Of a stretch of DNA of 53,663 nt, positions 23,837 through 32,194 are shown one piece after another. Under the pieces are notes generated by a model, which was given only the letters and a program-made list of their open reading frames with translations, did no database searches and was not told the DNA's origin. Every line of letters begins with the position of its first letter. Position 1 is the first letter of the stretch. The stretch is from CAZOVK01 sp964583165 (lineage in GTDB: Bacteria > Bacillota > Clostridia > Lachnospirales > WRAX01), in the NCBI GenBank assembly GCA_964583165.1, contig CAZOVK010000007.1:1-53663 (forward strand). The letters run 5' to 3'. Position numbers and translations under genes: made by a program.

Positions 23837-24574
23837 ATGAAAAAAACACTAAAAAAGCGGCGGGCAAAACGCTTTCCGCTCGGAATAGTCATAGGTGTCG
23901 CTTCAGTGGCGCTCGTAATGGTTCTGGTTCTGTCCTCCCCGATATTTGACGTAAAAAAGGTGGAGGTCACGGGTAATCAAACCATTGACAAAAACTATAT
24001 ACTGACCACTTCGGGGTTAACAATGCGTAAGAATATCTTTACCGTAAGCCCATCAGCCATAGAAAAGGATTTGAAGGAAAACCAATACATAAAAGCCGTA
24101 AGCACTAAGATAACTTACCCCGACAAGGTGCACATCAACGTAACAGAACGCCATGTGCGCGGGTATGTCGAATACTCAAACGCCTATCTGAGCTTTGATG
24201 AAGAGGGCGTCGTCATCAGTTCAACCACAGCTATAACAGACAAGCTCCCCATTGTCATAGGGCTTGACATTCTGGGCTTTACGATTGGTCAACCGCTGGA
24301 GTTAAAGAACCCCGCAGACTTCGAGTCTGTAGCAACACTTAATAACTTGTTTGAAAAGTATGGAATAACTGACATCGCAAAACTCGACATACAAAAGCCC
24401 AACGACATACATATCTATATCAGAGGGCTGGATATTTCCGTCGGCAGTATTGAGGATATGGACGATAAAATCTTTCGTCTGTCATATATCCTAGAGCATA
24501 TACCAGCCGAGGACAGGGGTTATGTGGATATTACGAATATTGATAAATATCCCGTGTATCAATTTATGAGATAG
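23837..24574 (+). CDS. Cell division protein FtsQ/DivIB
   Basis: This 245-residue bitopic membrane protein scaffolds the division-site peptidoglycan synthase complex. It has a basic cytoplasmic N-terminus (KKTLKKRRAKRF), one transmembrane helix (LGIVIGVASVALVMVLVL), then a POTRA domain (FDVKKVEVTGNQTIDKNYIL) and the FtsQ beta domain. An upstream in-frame start exists at 23774, but it lies within the leader hairpin. The ATG at 23837 has a good GGTGGTAGG site. ftsZ starts 17 bases after its stop. Neither ftsA nor murB lies between, which is common in Clostridia. Confidence 0.9.
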   Translation: MKKTLKKRRAKRFPLGIVIGVASVALVMVLVLSSPIFDVKKVEVTGNQTIDKNYILTTSGLTMRKNIFTVSPSAIEKDLKENQYIKAVSTKITYPDKVHINVTERHVRGYVEYSNAYLSFDEEGVVISSTTAITDKLPIVIGLDILGFTIGQPLELKNPADFESVATLNNLFEKYGITDIAKLDIQKPNDIHIYIRGLDISVGSIEDMDDKIFRLSYILEHIPAEDRGYVDITNIDKYPVYQFMR

Positions 24575-24590
24575 CGTAGGAGGGATTGAT

Positions 24591-25700
24591 TTGATTAGCT
24601 TTGACACAACAAAGCAAACAGGCGCGAGAATCAAGGTTATCGGCGTCGGTGGCGGCGGCTCAAACGCTGTTGACCGAATGATTGAAGACAAAATCGACAC
24701 CATAACATTTATAACCGTAAACACGGATGGGCAAGCGTTGGCGAACTCAAAAGCGCCAACGCGCCTTCAAATAGGCGACAAAACCACGCGCGGGTTAGGC
24801 GCGGGCGGCGTGCCTGAAATCGGATGTAAATCAGCCGAAGAGAGTGCGGAAGAAATCCGCGCGGCACTAGCCGACTGTGATATGCTTTTTGTCACGGCGG
24901 GTATGGGAGGCGGCACGGGCACGGGCGCGGCTCCTGTTATCGCGGGTTTAGCCAAGGCAATGGGCATTCTCACTGTCGGTGTCGTCACAAAACCGTTCGC
25001 GTTCGAGGGCAGACGCCGCATGAAAAACGCCGAATCGGGCATACAGGAGCTCAGAAAGAATGTTGACACATTGGTTGTCATCCCGAACGAGAAACTGTTT
25101 GAGATAATCTCTTCTAATACTACGGTTATGGAGAGTTTCAAAAAGGCCGATGAAGTGCTCGTCCAGGGCGTTCTAGCCATTGCCGACCTTATAAGCAAGC
25201 CCGGCACGGTCAATCTTGACTTTGCGGATGTGCGTTCCGTCATGCTCGACAAGGGTCTTGCCCACATGGGTGTCGGTCGCGCAAGCGGCAAAAACAAAAC
25301 CAAAGAAGCCACAGAAATGGCCATCAACTCCCCGTTACTCGAAACGAGTATCGCGGGTGCGCGTAGCGTTTTGTTGAGTGTCGCCGGTGACTCTAAGTTG
25401 ACGATGTTTGATGTGAACAATGTCGGCATGATTATACGCGAACAGGTTGACGAAGACGCTAATATCATATTCGGTTCGACAATCAACGACGAACTCGCGG
25501 ACGAGGTCATTGTTACGGTCATTGCAACAGAGTTGACAAGCGAAGTGGCCGCACGCCCCGTAGCTCCCCCGGCTCTCGCTCAACCAGAATTAGTCAAGCC
25601 CGAACCCGTAACAGGCGCTGTCACTCCCCCGCCAACTGTCGAAGAGCCCGGGCTTGTTATCCAAATTCCGGAGTTTTTGCAACCGCGGAAGAAAAGATAA
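24591..25700 (+). CDS. ftsZ: Cell division GTPase FtsZ
   Basis: FtsZ polymerises into the cytokinetic ring. The 369-residue protein has VGGGGSNAVDRM, the tubulin signature GMGGGTGTGAAP, and the T7 loop NLDFADVR that stimulates GTP hydrolysis in the next subunit. A Pro/Ala-rich linker of about 40 residues leads to a conserved C-terminal peptide (IQIPEFLQPRKKR) that binds membrane tethers and regulators. Translation starts at TTG, 8 bases after AGGAGG. It is co-transcribed with ftsQ and ends at a perfect 13-bp terminator. Confidence 0.98.
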   Translation: MISFDTTKQTGARIKVIGVGGGGSNAVDRMIEDKIDTITFITVNTDGQALANSKAPTRLQIGDKTTRGLGAGGVPEIGCKSAEESAEEIRAALADCDMLFVTAGMGGGTGTGAAPVIAGLAKAMGILTVGVVTKPFAFEGRRRMKNAESGIQELRKNVDTLVVIPNEKLFEIISSNTTVMESFKKADEVLVQGVLAIADLISKPGTVNLDFADVRSVMLDKGLAHMGVGRASGKNKTKEATEMAINSPLLETSIAGARSVLLSVAGDSKLTMFDVNNVGMIIREQVDEDANIIFGSTINDELADEVIVTVIATELTSEVAARPVAPPALAQPELVKPEPVTGAVTPPPTVEEPGLVIQIPEFLQPRKKR

Positions 25701-25740
25701 CCGATTAGGGGCGCAGAATGCGCGACTACTATTACATAAT

Positions 25741-25777
25741 AAAAACGCTTCCGTAATCACATGTCGGAAGCGTTTTT
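25741..25777. terminator. Bidirectional terminator between ftsZ and the Pro-rich gene
   Basis: A perfect 13-bp stem, AAAAACGCTTCCG (25741-25753) with CGGAAGCGTTTTT (25765-25777), has an 11-base loop and A/T runs on both sides. It serves both convergent genes. Confidence 0.95.
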
Positions 25778-25781
25778 GCCA

Positions 25782-26501
25782 TTAGCGATAACAATAAAAA
25801 CTCTGTATCATATCCAAGTCAAACCCTGTATACGCCCAACCAAATCGCGTCCAGCGATAGCCCGAAATAGAGCGACGACCGACAAATGTGGGGTAGAACC
25901 AGAAATTTTGACCGTTTTCAAGCCATATATACACATAGGTATACATACACTGCCGTATCGCGCCCGGGTCAATCGCCCTTAAACCTGGGCTTTGTGTGGG
26001 TGTCATACGCGGCGGCGCGCCCTTAGGTGCGGGCGGGCGGAACTCGGGGTTAGGCTCCGGCTGGGGATAAGGAATGGGGGTTGGCGGGAACGGCGGGCGC
26101 GGTTCAGGGCCGGGGTACGGCGGGCGTGGGCCCGGGAACGGCGGGCGCGGTTCAGGTTCCGGGAATGGCGGACGTGGCCCGGGGAATGGCGGACGCGGTT
26201 CAGGTTCCGGGAACGGTGGGCGTGGACCGGGGAACGGCGGACGCGGTTCAGGTTCCGGGAACGGCGGGCGTGGACCCGGGAACGGCGGACGCGGTTCAGG
26301 GAATGGATTCGGTAATCCCAAACCCGGTCTCATACGCTCGCTCTCAACCGTATCGTCGGCTTGAACCTTAGGAACAACTTCTGTTGATACATCGGATTTG
26401 GCGGCGACTTCCGTGTAATACTCACCCATGAAAGCCTCTAAATCCCAATCATCCGTAAATTCATCATCATATAAACTGTAGTGTTGTAGATGGTAATCCA
26501 T
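25782..26501 (-). CDS. Proline-rich tandem-repeat protein with conserved aromatic C-terminal domain
   Basis: The 239-residue protein has an acidic N-terminus (residues 1-55), then a run of 16-residue repeats built from FPEPEPRPPFPGPRPP, then a C-terminal domain of about 55 residues rich in Tyr, Trp and Phe (QNFWFYPTFVGRRSISGYRW, ending MIQSFYCYR). There is no signal peptide. The layout suggests an extended spacer with a folded head, as in spore-surface or cell-surface structural proteins, but no family is certain. The ATG follows AGGGGGTT. The reverse strand of the repeat region gives long Gly/Arg-rich open frames that are only shadows of this gene. Confidence 0.8.
   Translation of the reverse strand: MDYHLQHYSLYDDEFTDDWDLEAFMGEYYTEVAAKSDVSTEVVPKVQADDTVESERMRPGLGLPNPFPEPRPPFPGPRPPFPEPEPRPPFPGPRPPFPEPEPRPPFPGPRPPFPEPEPRPPFPGPRPPYPGPEPRPPFPPTPIPYPQPEPNPEFRPPAPKGAPPRMTPTQSPGLRAIDPGAIRQCMYTYVYIWLENGQNFWFYPTFVGRRSISGYRWTRFGWAYTGFDLDMIQSFYCYR
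26086..26302. repeat. 48-bp in-frame tandem repeat, about 4.5 copies
   Basis: Units begin with GGGAAC or GGGAAT at 26086, 26134, 26182, 26230 and 26278, an exact 48-base period. Copies differ by a few, mostly synonymous, bases. The repeat encodes the 16-residue Pro-rich units on the minus strand. Copy number is likely variable between strains. Confidence 0.9.
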
Positions 26502-26579
26502 AGCTAACCCCCTACAGGCATTGTTAATGTATCATATGCGCGTACAGGCGTGGGGGTTTAATTCACAGGCGGTTTTTTG

Positions 26580-26607
26580 TTGCGAAAGCGGTAACTTATG
26601 ATATAAT
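26580..26607 (+). promoter_or_regulatory. Probable promoter for ligA
   Basis: A perfect TATAAT (26602-26607) is preceded, 16 bases away, by a weak TTGCGA (26580-26585). Start of transcription near 26613 leaves a very short leader. Confidence 0.6.
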
Positions 26608-26626
26608 AGACGCGAGAGGTGTTTAT

Positions 26627-28588
26627 ATGGATAAGAATTTGCGCATGGAAGAGCTTGTGCGGTTGCTGAACGCCGCCCGCGCCGCCTATTATACAGACAG
26701 CGCGGAAATCATGAGCAATTACGAATATGACAAACTGGAAGCCGAGCTTTTGGAACTCGAGCGCGAAACAGGCGTTGTGTTGCCTAATTCGCCGACACAG
26801 GCTGTCGGCGCGGAAGTCGTCGAGAGTTTGGAGAAAATCGCGCATGAAAAACGCATGTTGTCGCTCGATAAGACGAAAACCGTTGAGCGGCTTATAGAGT
26901 TTCTGGGCGAATCAGAAGGGCTTCTGTCTTGGAAGCTGGACGGTCTGACTATCGTTTTGACTTACGAAAACGGCATACTCAAAACCGCTGTCACCCGCGG
27001 TAACGGCGAAATCGGCGAGATTATCACGCATAATGCGCGTGAGTTTAAGAATATCCCCAAAAAGATAACCCACGTTGGCACACTGGTAATTCGCGGTGAG
27101 GCCGTTATCCCCTACTCTGAATTTAATCGCATCAACGAAGCCAACCCCGACACAGACACACGATACAAGAACCCGCGTAATCTTTGCGCGGGGACTGTGC
27201 GCCAGCTTTCAAACGCGGCAGTGCGCGAACGAAATGTGAAATTTTTCGCGTTCGGGCTTGTTCGCGCGGAAGGCATGGATTTTGGCGATTCTAAAGAAAA
27301 GCAGTTGAAATGGCTGAAAGAACTGGGCTTTGAATGTGTAGATTATATTCGCGTTGACAAAAACACCGTTGCCGAAGCCGTTGAAGACTTTCGCGTTCGT
27401 GTTTCTTCCAATGATTTGGGGTCTGACGGGCTTGTTCTGACGCTCGACAGTTTGAGCCAGTCCGCGAGTCTTGGCGAAACGTCGAAATTCCCGCGTGATT
27501 CAATCGCGTTTAAGTGGCAAGACGAACAGGCCGAAACGCGACTGCTTGACGTCATCTGGAACACGTCAAGAACAGGTCTAATCAACCCGATAGCCGAATT
27601 TGAACCCGTCGAACTCGAAGGCACGACAGTGAGCCGCGCCAGCCTTCACAATGTGAGCATTGTCGAGGGGCTTCAGCTCGGTATCGGCGATACCATCACG
27701 GTTTATAAGGCGAACATGATTATACCGCAGATTTCTGACAACCTTACGCGTAGCGACAGCGTGAAACCGCCCGAAGAATGCCCCGTCTGTCACGGCAAAA
27801 CCACTCTCGTAGACGAGGCGGGCGTGAAAACGCTCTATTGCAAAAACGCGGCTTGCGCAGCACAGATTCTGGGCGCGATAACCCATTTTGTCGGGCGTGA
27901 TGCCATGAATATTGAGGGTCTGTCTAAGGAGAGCATCAAGAAGTTACTCGAAGCGGGCTTGATTCGTGATGTGGCCGATTTGTATAGTTTGAGTACACAC
28001 CGTCAAGCTATTGTGGATATGCCCGGATTTAACACGATTTCGGCCGATAAGTTACTTGGGGCGATAGAAAAGTCACGTGAGGTAACTTTGCCTGCGTTGC
28101 TTTACGCGCTCGGCATACCGAATATCGGGCTAGAGAGCGCAAAACTCGTCTGTCGCAACTTCGATGACGACATAGAGCGCATTCAAAGCGCAGAGATTGA
28201 GGATTTCTCGGCAATCAACGGCTTCGGTCAGGTCATGGCGGAATCGCTCTTCAATTTCTTGCATGACGAAACGAACGCGGTCTTACTGAACCGCTTGAAG
28301 GCGGTTTTACAGATACAGAAGCTAGCTAAACCGACAAACTTGCCGTTCGCAGGCAAAAAGTTCGTCATCACGGGCAAGGTCACTCAATTTGAGAACCGTA
28401 ACGCTCTCAAATCCTATATAGAAAATCTCGGCGGCACAGTCGCGGGCAGCGTGAGCAAAAACACTGACTTTCTCATCAACAACGACGCAACCAGTAGCTC
28501 ATCAAAGAACAAAGAGGCTCAAGCCTTGAGCGTTCCGATTATTACCGAAGCTGACCTTTTGGACATGGTCAACTTGTCAGAAGAATAA
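26627..28588 (+). CDS. ligA: NAD-dependent DNA ligase LigA
   Basis: LigA seals nicks in DNA using NAD. The 653-residue protein has the N-terminal Ia domain, the adenylation motif WKLDG with Lys103 as the AMP-carrying residue, an OB fold, a four-Cys zinc finger (CPVCHG then CKNAAC), helix-hairpin-helix repeats around residues 460-560 and a C-terminal BRCT domain (FAGKKFVITGKV). Length and domain order are normal for the family. The ATG follows GAGAGGTG. A TPR-protein gene starts 25 bases downstream and is probably co-transcribed. Confidence 0.98.
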   Translation: MDKNLRMEELVRLLNAARAAYYTDSAEIMSNYEYDKLEAELLELERETGVVLPNSPTQAVGAEVVESLEKIAHEKRMLSLDKTKTVERLIEFLGESEGLLSWKLDGLTIVLTYENGILKTAVTRGNGEIGEIITHNAREFKNIPKKITHVGTLVIRGEAVIPYSEFNRINEANPDTDTRYKNPRNLCAGTVRQLSNAAVRERNVKFFAFGLVRAEGMDFGDSKEKQLKWLKELGFECVDYIRVDKNTVAEAVEDFRVRVSSNDLGSDGLVLTLDSLSQSASLGETSKFPRDSIAFKWQDEQAETRLLDVIWNTSRTGLINPIAEFEPVELEGTTVSRASLHNVSIVEGLQLGIGDTITVYKANMIIPQISDNLTRSDSVKPPEECPVCHGKTTLVDEAGVKTLYCKNAACAAQILGAITHFVGRDAMNIEGLSKESIKKLLEAGLIRDVADLYSLSTHRQAIVDMPGFNTISADKLLGAIEKSREVTLPALLYALGIPNIGLESAKLVCRNFDDDIERIQSAEIEDFSAINGFGQVMAESLFNFLHDETNAVLLNRLKAVLQIQKLAKPTNLPFAGKKFVITGKVTQFENRNALKSYIENLGGTVAGSVSKNTDFLINNDATSSSSKNKEAQALSVPIITEADLLDMVNLSEE

Positions 28589-28613
28589 AAATGCCGCGAA
28601 AGGGCGTATACAA

Positions 28614-29489
28614 ATGAAGAAATTCAACCCGAAACGATTCATCTTCCCTATTTCTGTAGCGGCTGTTTATGTTTTGGTTGACAGTGTATTGAAAATGGGC
28701 TGGCTCTGGGCGATTGGCGCGGTTTTGCTCTATCTCGCAATCATGGTGATTGCCTATAGGAGTGATGTTCTCGCGTTTTTGGCGGGTATTAGCTATAATC
28801 AGGGTAAAGAAACCGAAGCGCGTCGGCTCTTCGACATTGCCGTGGGCTGGGGCACGAAGAACCCGAAAACGCTTGTTAATTACGCGATTCTGCTTGTCAA
28901 GGAGAATGACGGGCATAATGCTTTGAAGTTCTTGGCGCTCGCCGAGAAACAAAAGATGGACGTTATGATTGAAAAAAACCTCATGTTCACATACGGCAAC
29001 GTCTATTGGGCAATCGGCGATATACCGAAAGCCATTGAATCACTCGAGAACATGCGTAAGAAGTTTGATTACGTCAACTCATACGTCCTCGCGACTTTGG
29101 GTTATCTGTATTTAACACAAAATCAACTCGACCTAGCTGAAGAAATCTCCGAATTGGCGCGCGCAGAGGACGCCAAACTCAATATCGCTCTTGACAACCT
29201 CGGTCAAATCTATTACGCACGCGGTGACATGGCGAAGGCAAAGGAATTTTTCTTGCAAGCGGTTGAAGTGTCAACCAACATGGCTGACCCCAACTACTTC
29301 CTCGGGCTGATTTATGAAAATGAGGGCGACAGATTCAACGCCAAAAAGCATTTTGAGCGCGCCGCCAAGGGTAATATTACGCCGTTTAACACAACCACAG
29401 AGGAACAAGTCGCGGCGAAAGTGGCAGAATATAGCAAAACAGTAGAAGAAATCGAAGAAACGGACGAAGAGAGCGAAGATTTAGCTTGA
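28614..29489 (+). CDS. Membrane-anchored TPR-repeat protein
   Basis: This 291-residue protein has two N-terminal transmembrane helices (about residues 10-28 and 32-52), then five or six tetratricopeptide repeats (for example KTLVNYAILLVKENDGHNAL, NVYWAIGDIPKAIESLENM, LDNLGQIYYARGDMAKAKEF) to about residue 255, and an acidic C-terminal tail. TPR repeats mediate protein-protein contacts, here probably at the cytoplasmic face of the membrane. The partner is unknown. It sits between ligA and the sirtuin gene (12-base gap), which suggests one transcript but not a shared function. Confidence 0.85.
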   Translation: MKKFNPKRFIFPISVAAVYVLVDSVLKMGWLWAIGAVLLYLAIMVIAYRSDVLAFLAGISYNQGKETEARRLFDIAVGWGTKNPKTLVNYAILLVKENDGHNALKFLALAEKQKMDVMIEKNLMFTYGNVYWAIGDIPKAIESLENMRKKFDYVNSYVLATLGYLYLTQNQLDLAEEISELARAEDAKLNIALDNLGQIYYARGDMAKAKEFFLQAVEVSTNMADPNYFLGLIYENEGDRFNAKKHFERAAKGNITPFNTTTEEQVAAKVAEYSKTVEEIEETDEESEDLA

Positions 29490-29501
29490 TAGGTGGTGTT
29501 T

Positions 29502-30218
29502 ATGGAACCTACTCTGAATGAGGTCATTGACAATGCGAAACGCCTTGTCTTTTTCGGCGGCGCGGGTGTGTCAACCGAAAGCGGCATCCCCGACTTTAGA
29601 AGCGCCGACGGGATTTACAGTCAAGAATATCGCCTGCCACCCGAAGTCATTCTGTCGCGCCGCTTTTTCAATCGCAACACCAAAGCATTCTATGAATTCT
29701 ACCGCGACAAGCTCATCTATGAGAACGCGAAGCCAAACGCCGCCCATATTGCGCTCGCAAAGCTCGAACAAGCGGGGAAACTTTTCGCCGTCATAACGCA
29801 AAACATAGACGGGCTTCATCAAGCGGCGGGTAGTGTTAATGTCATTGAGCTACATGGTTCCATGCACAGAAACTATTGCAAGCGCTGTAATCGCTTTTAT
29901 GGGCTTGACCACATTACCTCTACAACAGGTATACCCCTATGCGAATGCGGTGGCGTAATCAAACCCGATGTCGTGCTTTATGACGACAATCTGAACCAAG
30001 AAGCCATAACTCAAGCCGTTGATGCGATAGCCGAAGCCGACGTGCTTATAATCGCTGGAACGTCGCTGTCGGTCTATCCCGCCGCCCAGTTTATTGACTT
30101 CTATAAGGGCGACAAACTGATTATCATTAACAGAACGCCCACACATGCTGACGACCGCGCACGATTCCTATTGCGTGAAAACGTAGGGTCAGTTTTGGAA
30201 CCGTGGGCGCGTTTATAG
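29502..30218 (+). CDS. Sir2-family NAD-dependent protein deacylase
   Basis: Sirtuins remove acyl groups from lysine using NAD. The 238-residue protein has FFGGAGVSTESGIPDFR (NAD binding), QNIDGLHQAAG, the catalytic His in ELHGSMH, two zinc Cys pairs (CKRC and CEC), then GTSLSVYPAA and INRTPT. The arrangement matches the bacterial CobB/clostridial type. The ATG at 29502 lies 5 bases after AGGTGG. An upstream GTG in the same frame falls within that site and is unlikely. The gene ends at a bidirectional terminator shared with the XRE gene. Confidence 0.95.
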   Translation: MEPTLNEVIDNAKRLVFFGGAGVSTESGIPDFRSADGIYSQEYRLPPEVILSRRFFNRNTKAFYEFYRDKLIYENAKPNAAHIALAKLEQAGKLFAVITQNIDGLHQAAGSVNVIELHGSMHRNYCKRCNRFYGLDHITSTTGIPLCECGGVIKPDVVLYDDNLNQEAITQAVDAIAEADVLIIAGTSLSVYPAAQFIDFYKGDKLIIINRTPTHADDRARFLLRENVGSVLEPWARL

Positions 30219-30241
30219 AGGCGTGTTCCTCTGTTATGAAC

Positions 30242-30280
30242 AAAAAGCTGTCAGTATACAAAACCTACTGACAGCTTTTT
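30242..30280. terminator. Bidirectional terminator between the sirtuin and XRE genes
   Basis: A perfect 13-bp stem, AAAAAGCTGTCAG (30242-30254) with CTGACAGCTTTTT (30268-30280). The right arm overlaps the end of the minus-strand XRE gene. Confidence 0.93.
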
Positions 30281-30483
30281 GATTCATTCGGGACAAATTC
30301 TGCGATATCTGATAGGTCACACTCCAAAACCTCACAAAGCCTATCTAATGTATGCGTCGTAATGTTCTCATTTTTCTTTAGGCGTTGTATCAACTTGCCG
30401 TCAAAGCCGTGGTATTCGCGAAGTCTGTATGTCGAAAATCCCTTTTTCTCCATTGTTTCCCAAAGTTTCGTAAAAACTATCAT
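30265..30483 (-). CDS. Small XRE-family helix-turn-helix regulator
   Basis: The 72-residue protein is essentially one Cro/CI-type helix-turn-helix domain: TKLWETMEKKGFSTYRLREY, then GKLIQRLKKNENITTHTLDRLCEVLECDLSDIAEF. The start at 30483 (MIVFTKLW) follows GGAGAG with good spacing; the longer frame to 30498 lacks one. It lies divergent to a tiny Cys-rich gene, and a perfect 19-bp palindrome (30549-30567) sits in the region between them, a probable binding site. It may repress the small gene and itself. Confidence 0.85.
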   Translation of the reverse strand: MIVFTKLWETMEKKGFSTYRLREYHGFDGKLIQRLKKNENITTHTLDRLCEVLECDLSDIAEFVPNESKSCQ

Positions 30484-30500
30484 ATTTGCTCTCCACACTC

Positions 30501-30529
30501 TTGATTTTATCTATTATGGAGTATATAAT
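30501..30529 (+). promoter_or_regulatory. Sigma-A-type promoter for the Cys-rich miniprotein
   Basis: TTGATT (30501-30506), 17 bases, perfect TATAAT (30524-30529). Transcription should start near 30536, just before the palindrome. Confidence 0.65.
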
Positions 30530-30548
30530 CACCATATATAAGTTGTAC

Positions 30549-30567
30549 ATACACTACAGTAGTGTAT
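30549..30567. promoter_or_regulatory. Perfect 19-bp palindrome, probable operator
   Basis: ATACACTAC, one central A, GTAGTGTAT. It is located about 13 bases after the predicted start of the plus-strand gene and between the divergent XRE and miniprotein genes. A dimeric helix-turn-helix protein could bind it and block transcription. Confidence 0.6.
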
Positions 30568-30594
30568 ATACCACATAATGATTGGAGGCAAAAC

Positions 30595-30762
30595 ATGCAA
30601 TGTGAAAACTCTTTCTGCACCTATTGGCAAGACAACGCCTGTACGCTTGACAAAATAACCTTAAATTTTCAAGGTTCCTGCCAAGAATGTATCTACGTTA
30701 CTCTCTCTGAAAAAACTTTAAGGCAAGCACGCAAGAGAACCCTAGAATCCCTATCTGACTAG
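30595..30762 (+). CDS. Cys-rich miniprotein, 55 residues
   Basis: The protein has five cysteines in a CENSFC, then DNAC, then CQEC arrangement, which could hold a zinc ion or small iron-sulfur site. It is otherwise hydrophilic, with a basic C-terminal helix (KTLRQARKRTLESL). The start at 30595 follows TTGGAGGC with standard spacing; the upstream in-frame ATG at 30562 lies within the palindrome. Promoter, ribosome binding site and a divergent regulator support a real gene. I have seen similar short proteins in Clostridia without known function. Its stop overlaps the ytaF stop on the other strand by 4 bases. Confidence 0.75.
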   Translation: MQCENSFCTYWQDNACTLDKITLNFQGSCQECIYVTLSEKTLRQARKRTLESLSD

Positions 30763-31400
30763 ACCAGGTTCAATACAGCCAACCCAATCAGAATTGCGCC
30801 GCTCACCCAGCTCATATTAAACGTCAGCTTTCGCGCAAGTTTATGCCCTGTATATGCGCCTAAAAATATAGCCAACGCGCCGATTACGAGAGAACTGACG
30901 AGCACGAGCGGCGCGTTTGCGTCACCTATTGCCGCGCCGAAGCCCACGGCTATGCCGTCTAATGACAGCGCGACAGCCAAAGAAACCGCCTCTTTTGCCG
31001 ATATGGATTTCGAGTGGTCAACGTCGGCGGCTTCGGGGTCGGCATAAAGGCTCAAAACAAACTTGATGTTAAACATCGAGAAATGTATCTTGCCGTTTAT
31101 GCCGCTGTATTTTCGGATTATCGATTTGGTAATGCTGTCAAGGAGTTTTACTAACCCCAGTAGAAACAGGATAATGAAACATATGACCATAGTCAGTTGC
31201 GCGGGTATATACTCTCGTATTACAGAGCCCACGAACAGCGCAATACCTAACATACCCCCACACACGGCATCGATAATAAGCGCCGATGTTAGGGGTATGC
31301 GGATATTGTCACTGCCGTAAGCGAAACTCGCGACAAACGCGTCAAGCGACAGCGCGGATGCTAAAATTGCTGACTCGATTATAAGTATGAAAGTGTTCAA
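30759..31400 (-). CDS. ytaF: YtaF-type sporulation membrane protein (MntP-related)
   Basis: The 213-residue integral membrane protein has six hydrophobic helices in two repeats, each with the LDAFVASFAYG or LDGIAVGFGAAIG motif typical of the MntP/YtaF manganese-exporter superfamily. YtaF is expressed during sporulation in bacilli, but its substrate is not settled. Translation starts at TTG, 7-8 bases after GGTAGG. It is convergent with the miniprotein gene and transcribed in the same direction as the XRE gene. No terminator was seen between it and the miniprotein. Confidence 0.88.
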   Translation of the reverse strand: MNTFILIIESAILASALSLDAFVASFAYGSDNIRIPLTSALIIDAVCGGMLGIALFVGSVIREYIPAQLTMVICFIILFLLGLVKLLDSITKSIIRKYSGINGKIHFSMFNIKFVLSLYADPEAADVDHSKSISAKEAVSLAVALSLDGIAVGFGAAIGDANAPLVLVSSLVIGALAIFLGAYTGHKLARKLTFNMSWVSGAILIGLAVLNLV

Positions 31401-31468
31401 AATGTAACCTACCTTTATGTGTCATTCGCTCTATTCTATTCGGCGCATAAAGGCATGGTTACAGGTGC

Positions 31469-32173
31469 TTATTCGGTGACGACGTTGCGGCGTTTGATGT
31501 TAACGGGGGAGGTCAATTCTTCGGGCGTGAACAGTTCGAATAGGTATTCAGCGCCTATCTTAAATTTGTATTTCATCTCTTCCAAATAAATCGGTATCAT
31601 CTCGTAGAAGTTGATGATTTTGCCGCTTTCAAGTGTTGCTGTGGCTCGCTCGTTGCCATTCGGGTGTTTGAGAATCATGCAAACAAACTTACAATTCTCT
31701 GAAACGGGTTCAAGGTCTTCGCTACACTGAATGGTGTGACCCCAACCCAGCCATGTTCTGTTGTCAAAAGGCAGATGCGCAAGCATTTTGAGTGTGCGAA
31801 TGGGCCAGTACCAGTTTTCGTCTTCTTCTCCCACTTGCCAATCGGCGGGCAATCTGACAAAGATTTCGGCGTATTCGAGGTTCTGACCGTCTAAATCGTG
31901 GGGTGTGTGCATTTTGTATGCGCTCAAACCCATTGTAACAAGCGTGTAATACGGCTTGTCCTCTGTCGGCGGAATTACTGCTATGTCAACGTGGATGTCT
32001 TGTGATTCGATTTCATGAAAGACCTTCTCAAACGCGCCGAAGCGGGCGGCAATTACGCTTTCCATTTCTGCCAGTTGTTGTTCGTTGTAGATTATTAGGT
32101 TTGTGATACTCTTGAATGCGTCATCGTCAATTCTTGTTTTGAAGTCGTCAAATTCTCCCTTTCCCAGCTTCAT
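31469..32173 (-). CDS. Suppressor of fused (SUFU) domain protein
   Basis: The 234-residue protein matches the bacterial SUFU family: HVDIAVIPPTEDKPYYTLVTMGLS, then ELFVRLP-type strand (EIFVRLPADWQ), WYWPIRTLKMLAHLPF, and TWLGWGHTI. Bacterial SUFU proteins are cytoplasmic and often act as immunity proteins in polymorphic toxin systems, but many stand alone with unknown function, as this one does: no toxin gene adjoins it. AAGGGGG precedes the ATG. The gap of 158 bases upstream is filled by a long palindrome that could affect its transcription. Confidence 0.88.
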   Translation of the reverse strand: MKLGKGEFDDFKTRIDDDAFKSITNLIIYNEQQLAEMESVIAARFGAFEKVFHEIESQDIHVDIAVIPPTEDKPYYTLVTMGLSAYKMHTPHDLDGQNLEYAEIFVRLPADWQVGEEDENWYWPIRTLKMLAHLPFDNRTWLGWGHTIQCSEDLEPVSENCKFVCMILKHPNGNERATATLESGKIINFYEMIPIYLEEMKYKFKIGAEYLFELFTPEELTSPVNIKRRNVVTE

Positions 32174-32194
32174 AAATTCCCCCTTATTTATTTA

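Noticed and set aside
24767..25522. A 251-residue frame on the minus strand
   Set aside because: It is wholly inside ftsZ, which is certain, and has no ribosome binding site or recognisable domain.
26086..26302. Regular repeats as a CRISPR array
   Set aside because: The repeat period is exactly 48 with no unique spacers, and the repeats are coding and in frame.
26074..26371. Long plus-strand frames rich in Gly, Arg and Asn that look collagen-like
   Set aside because: They are the antisense of the Pro-rich 48-bp repeats. The minus-strand frame has a ribosome binding site and conserved ends.
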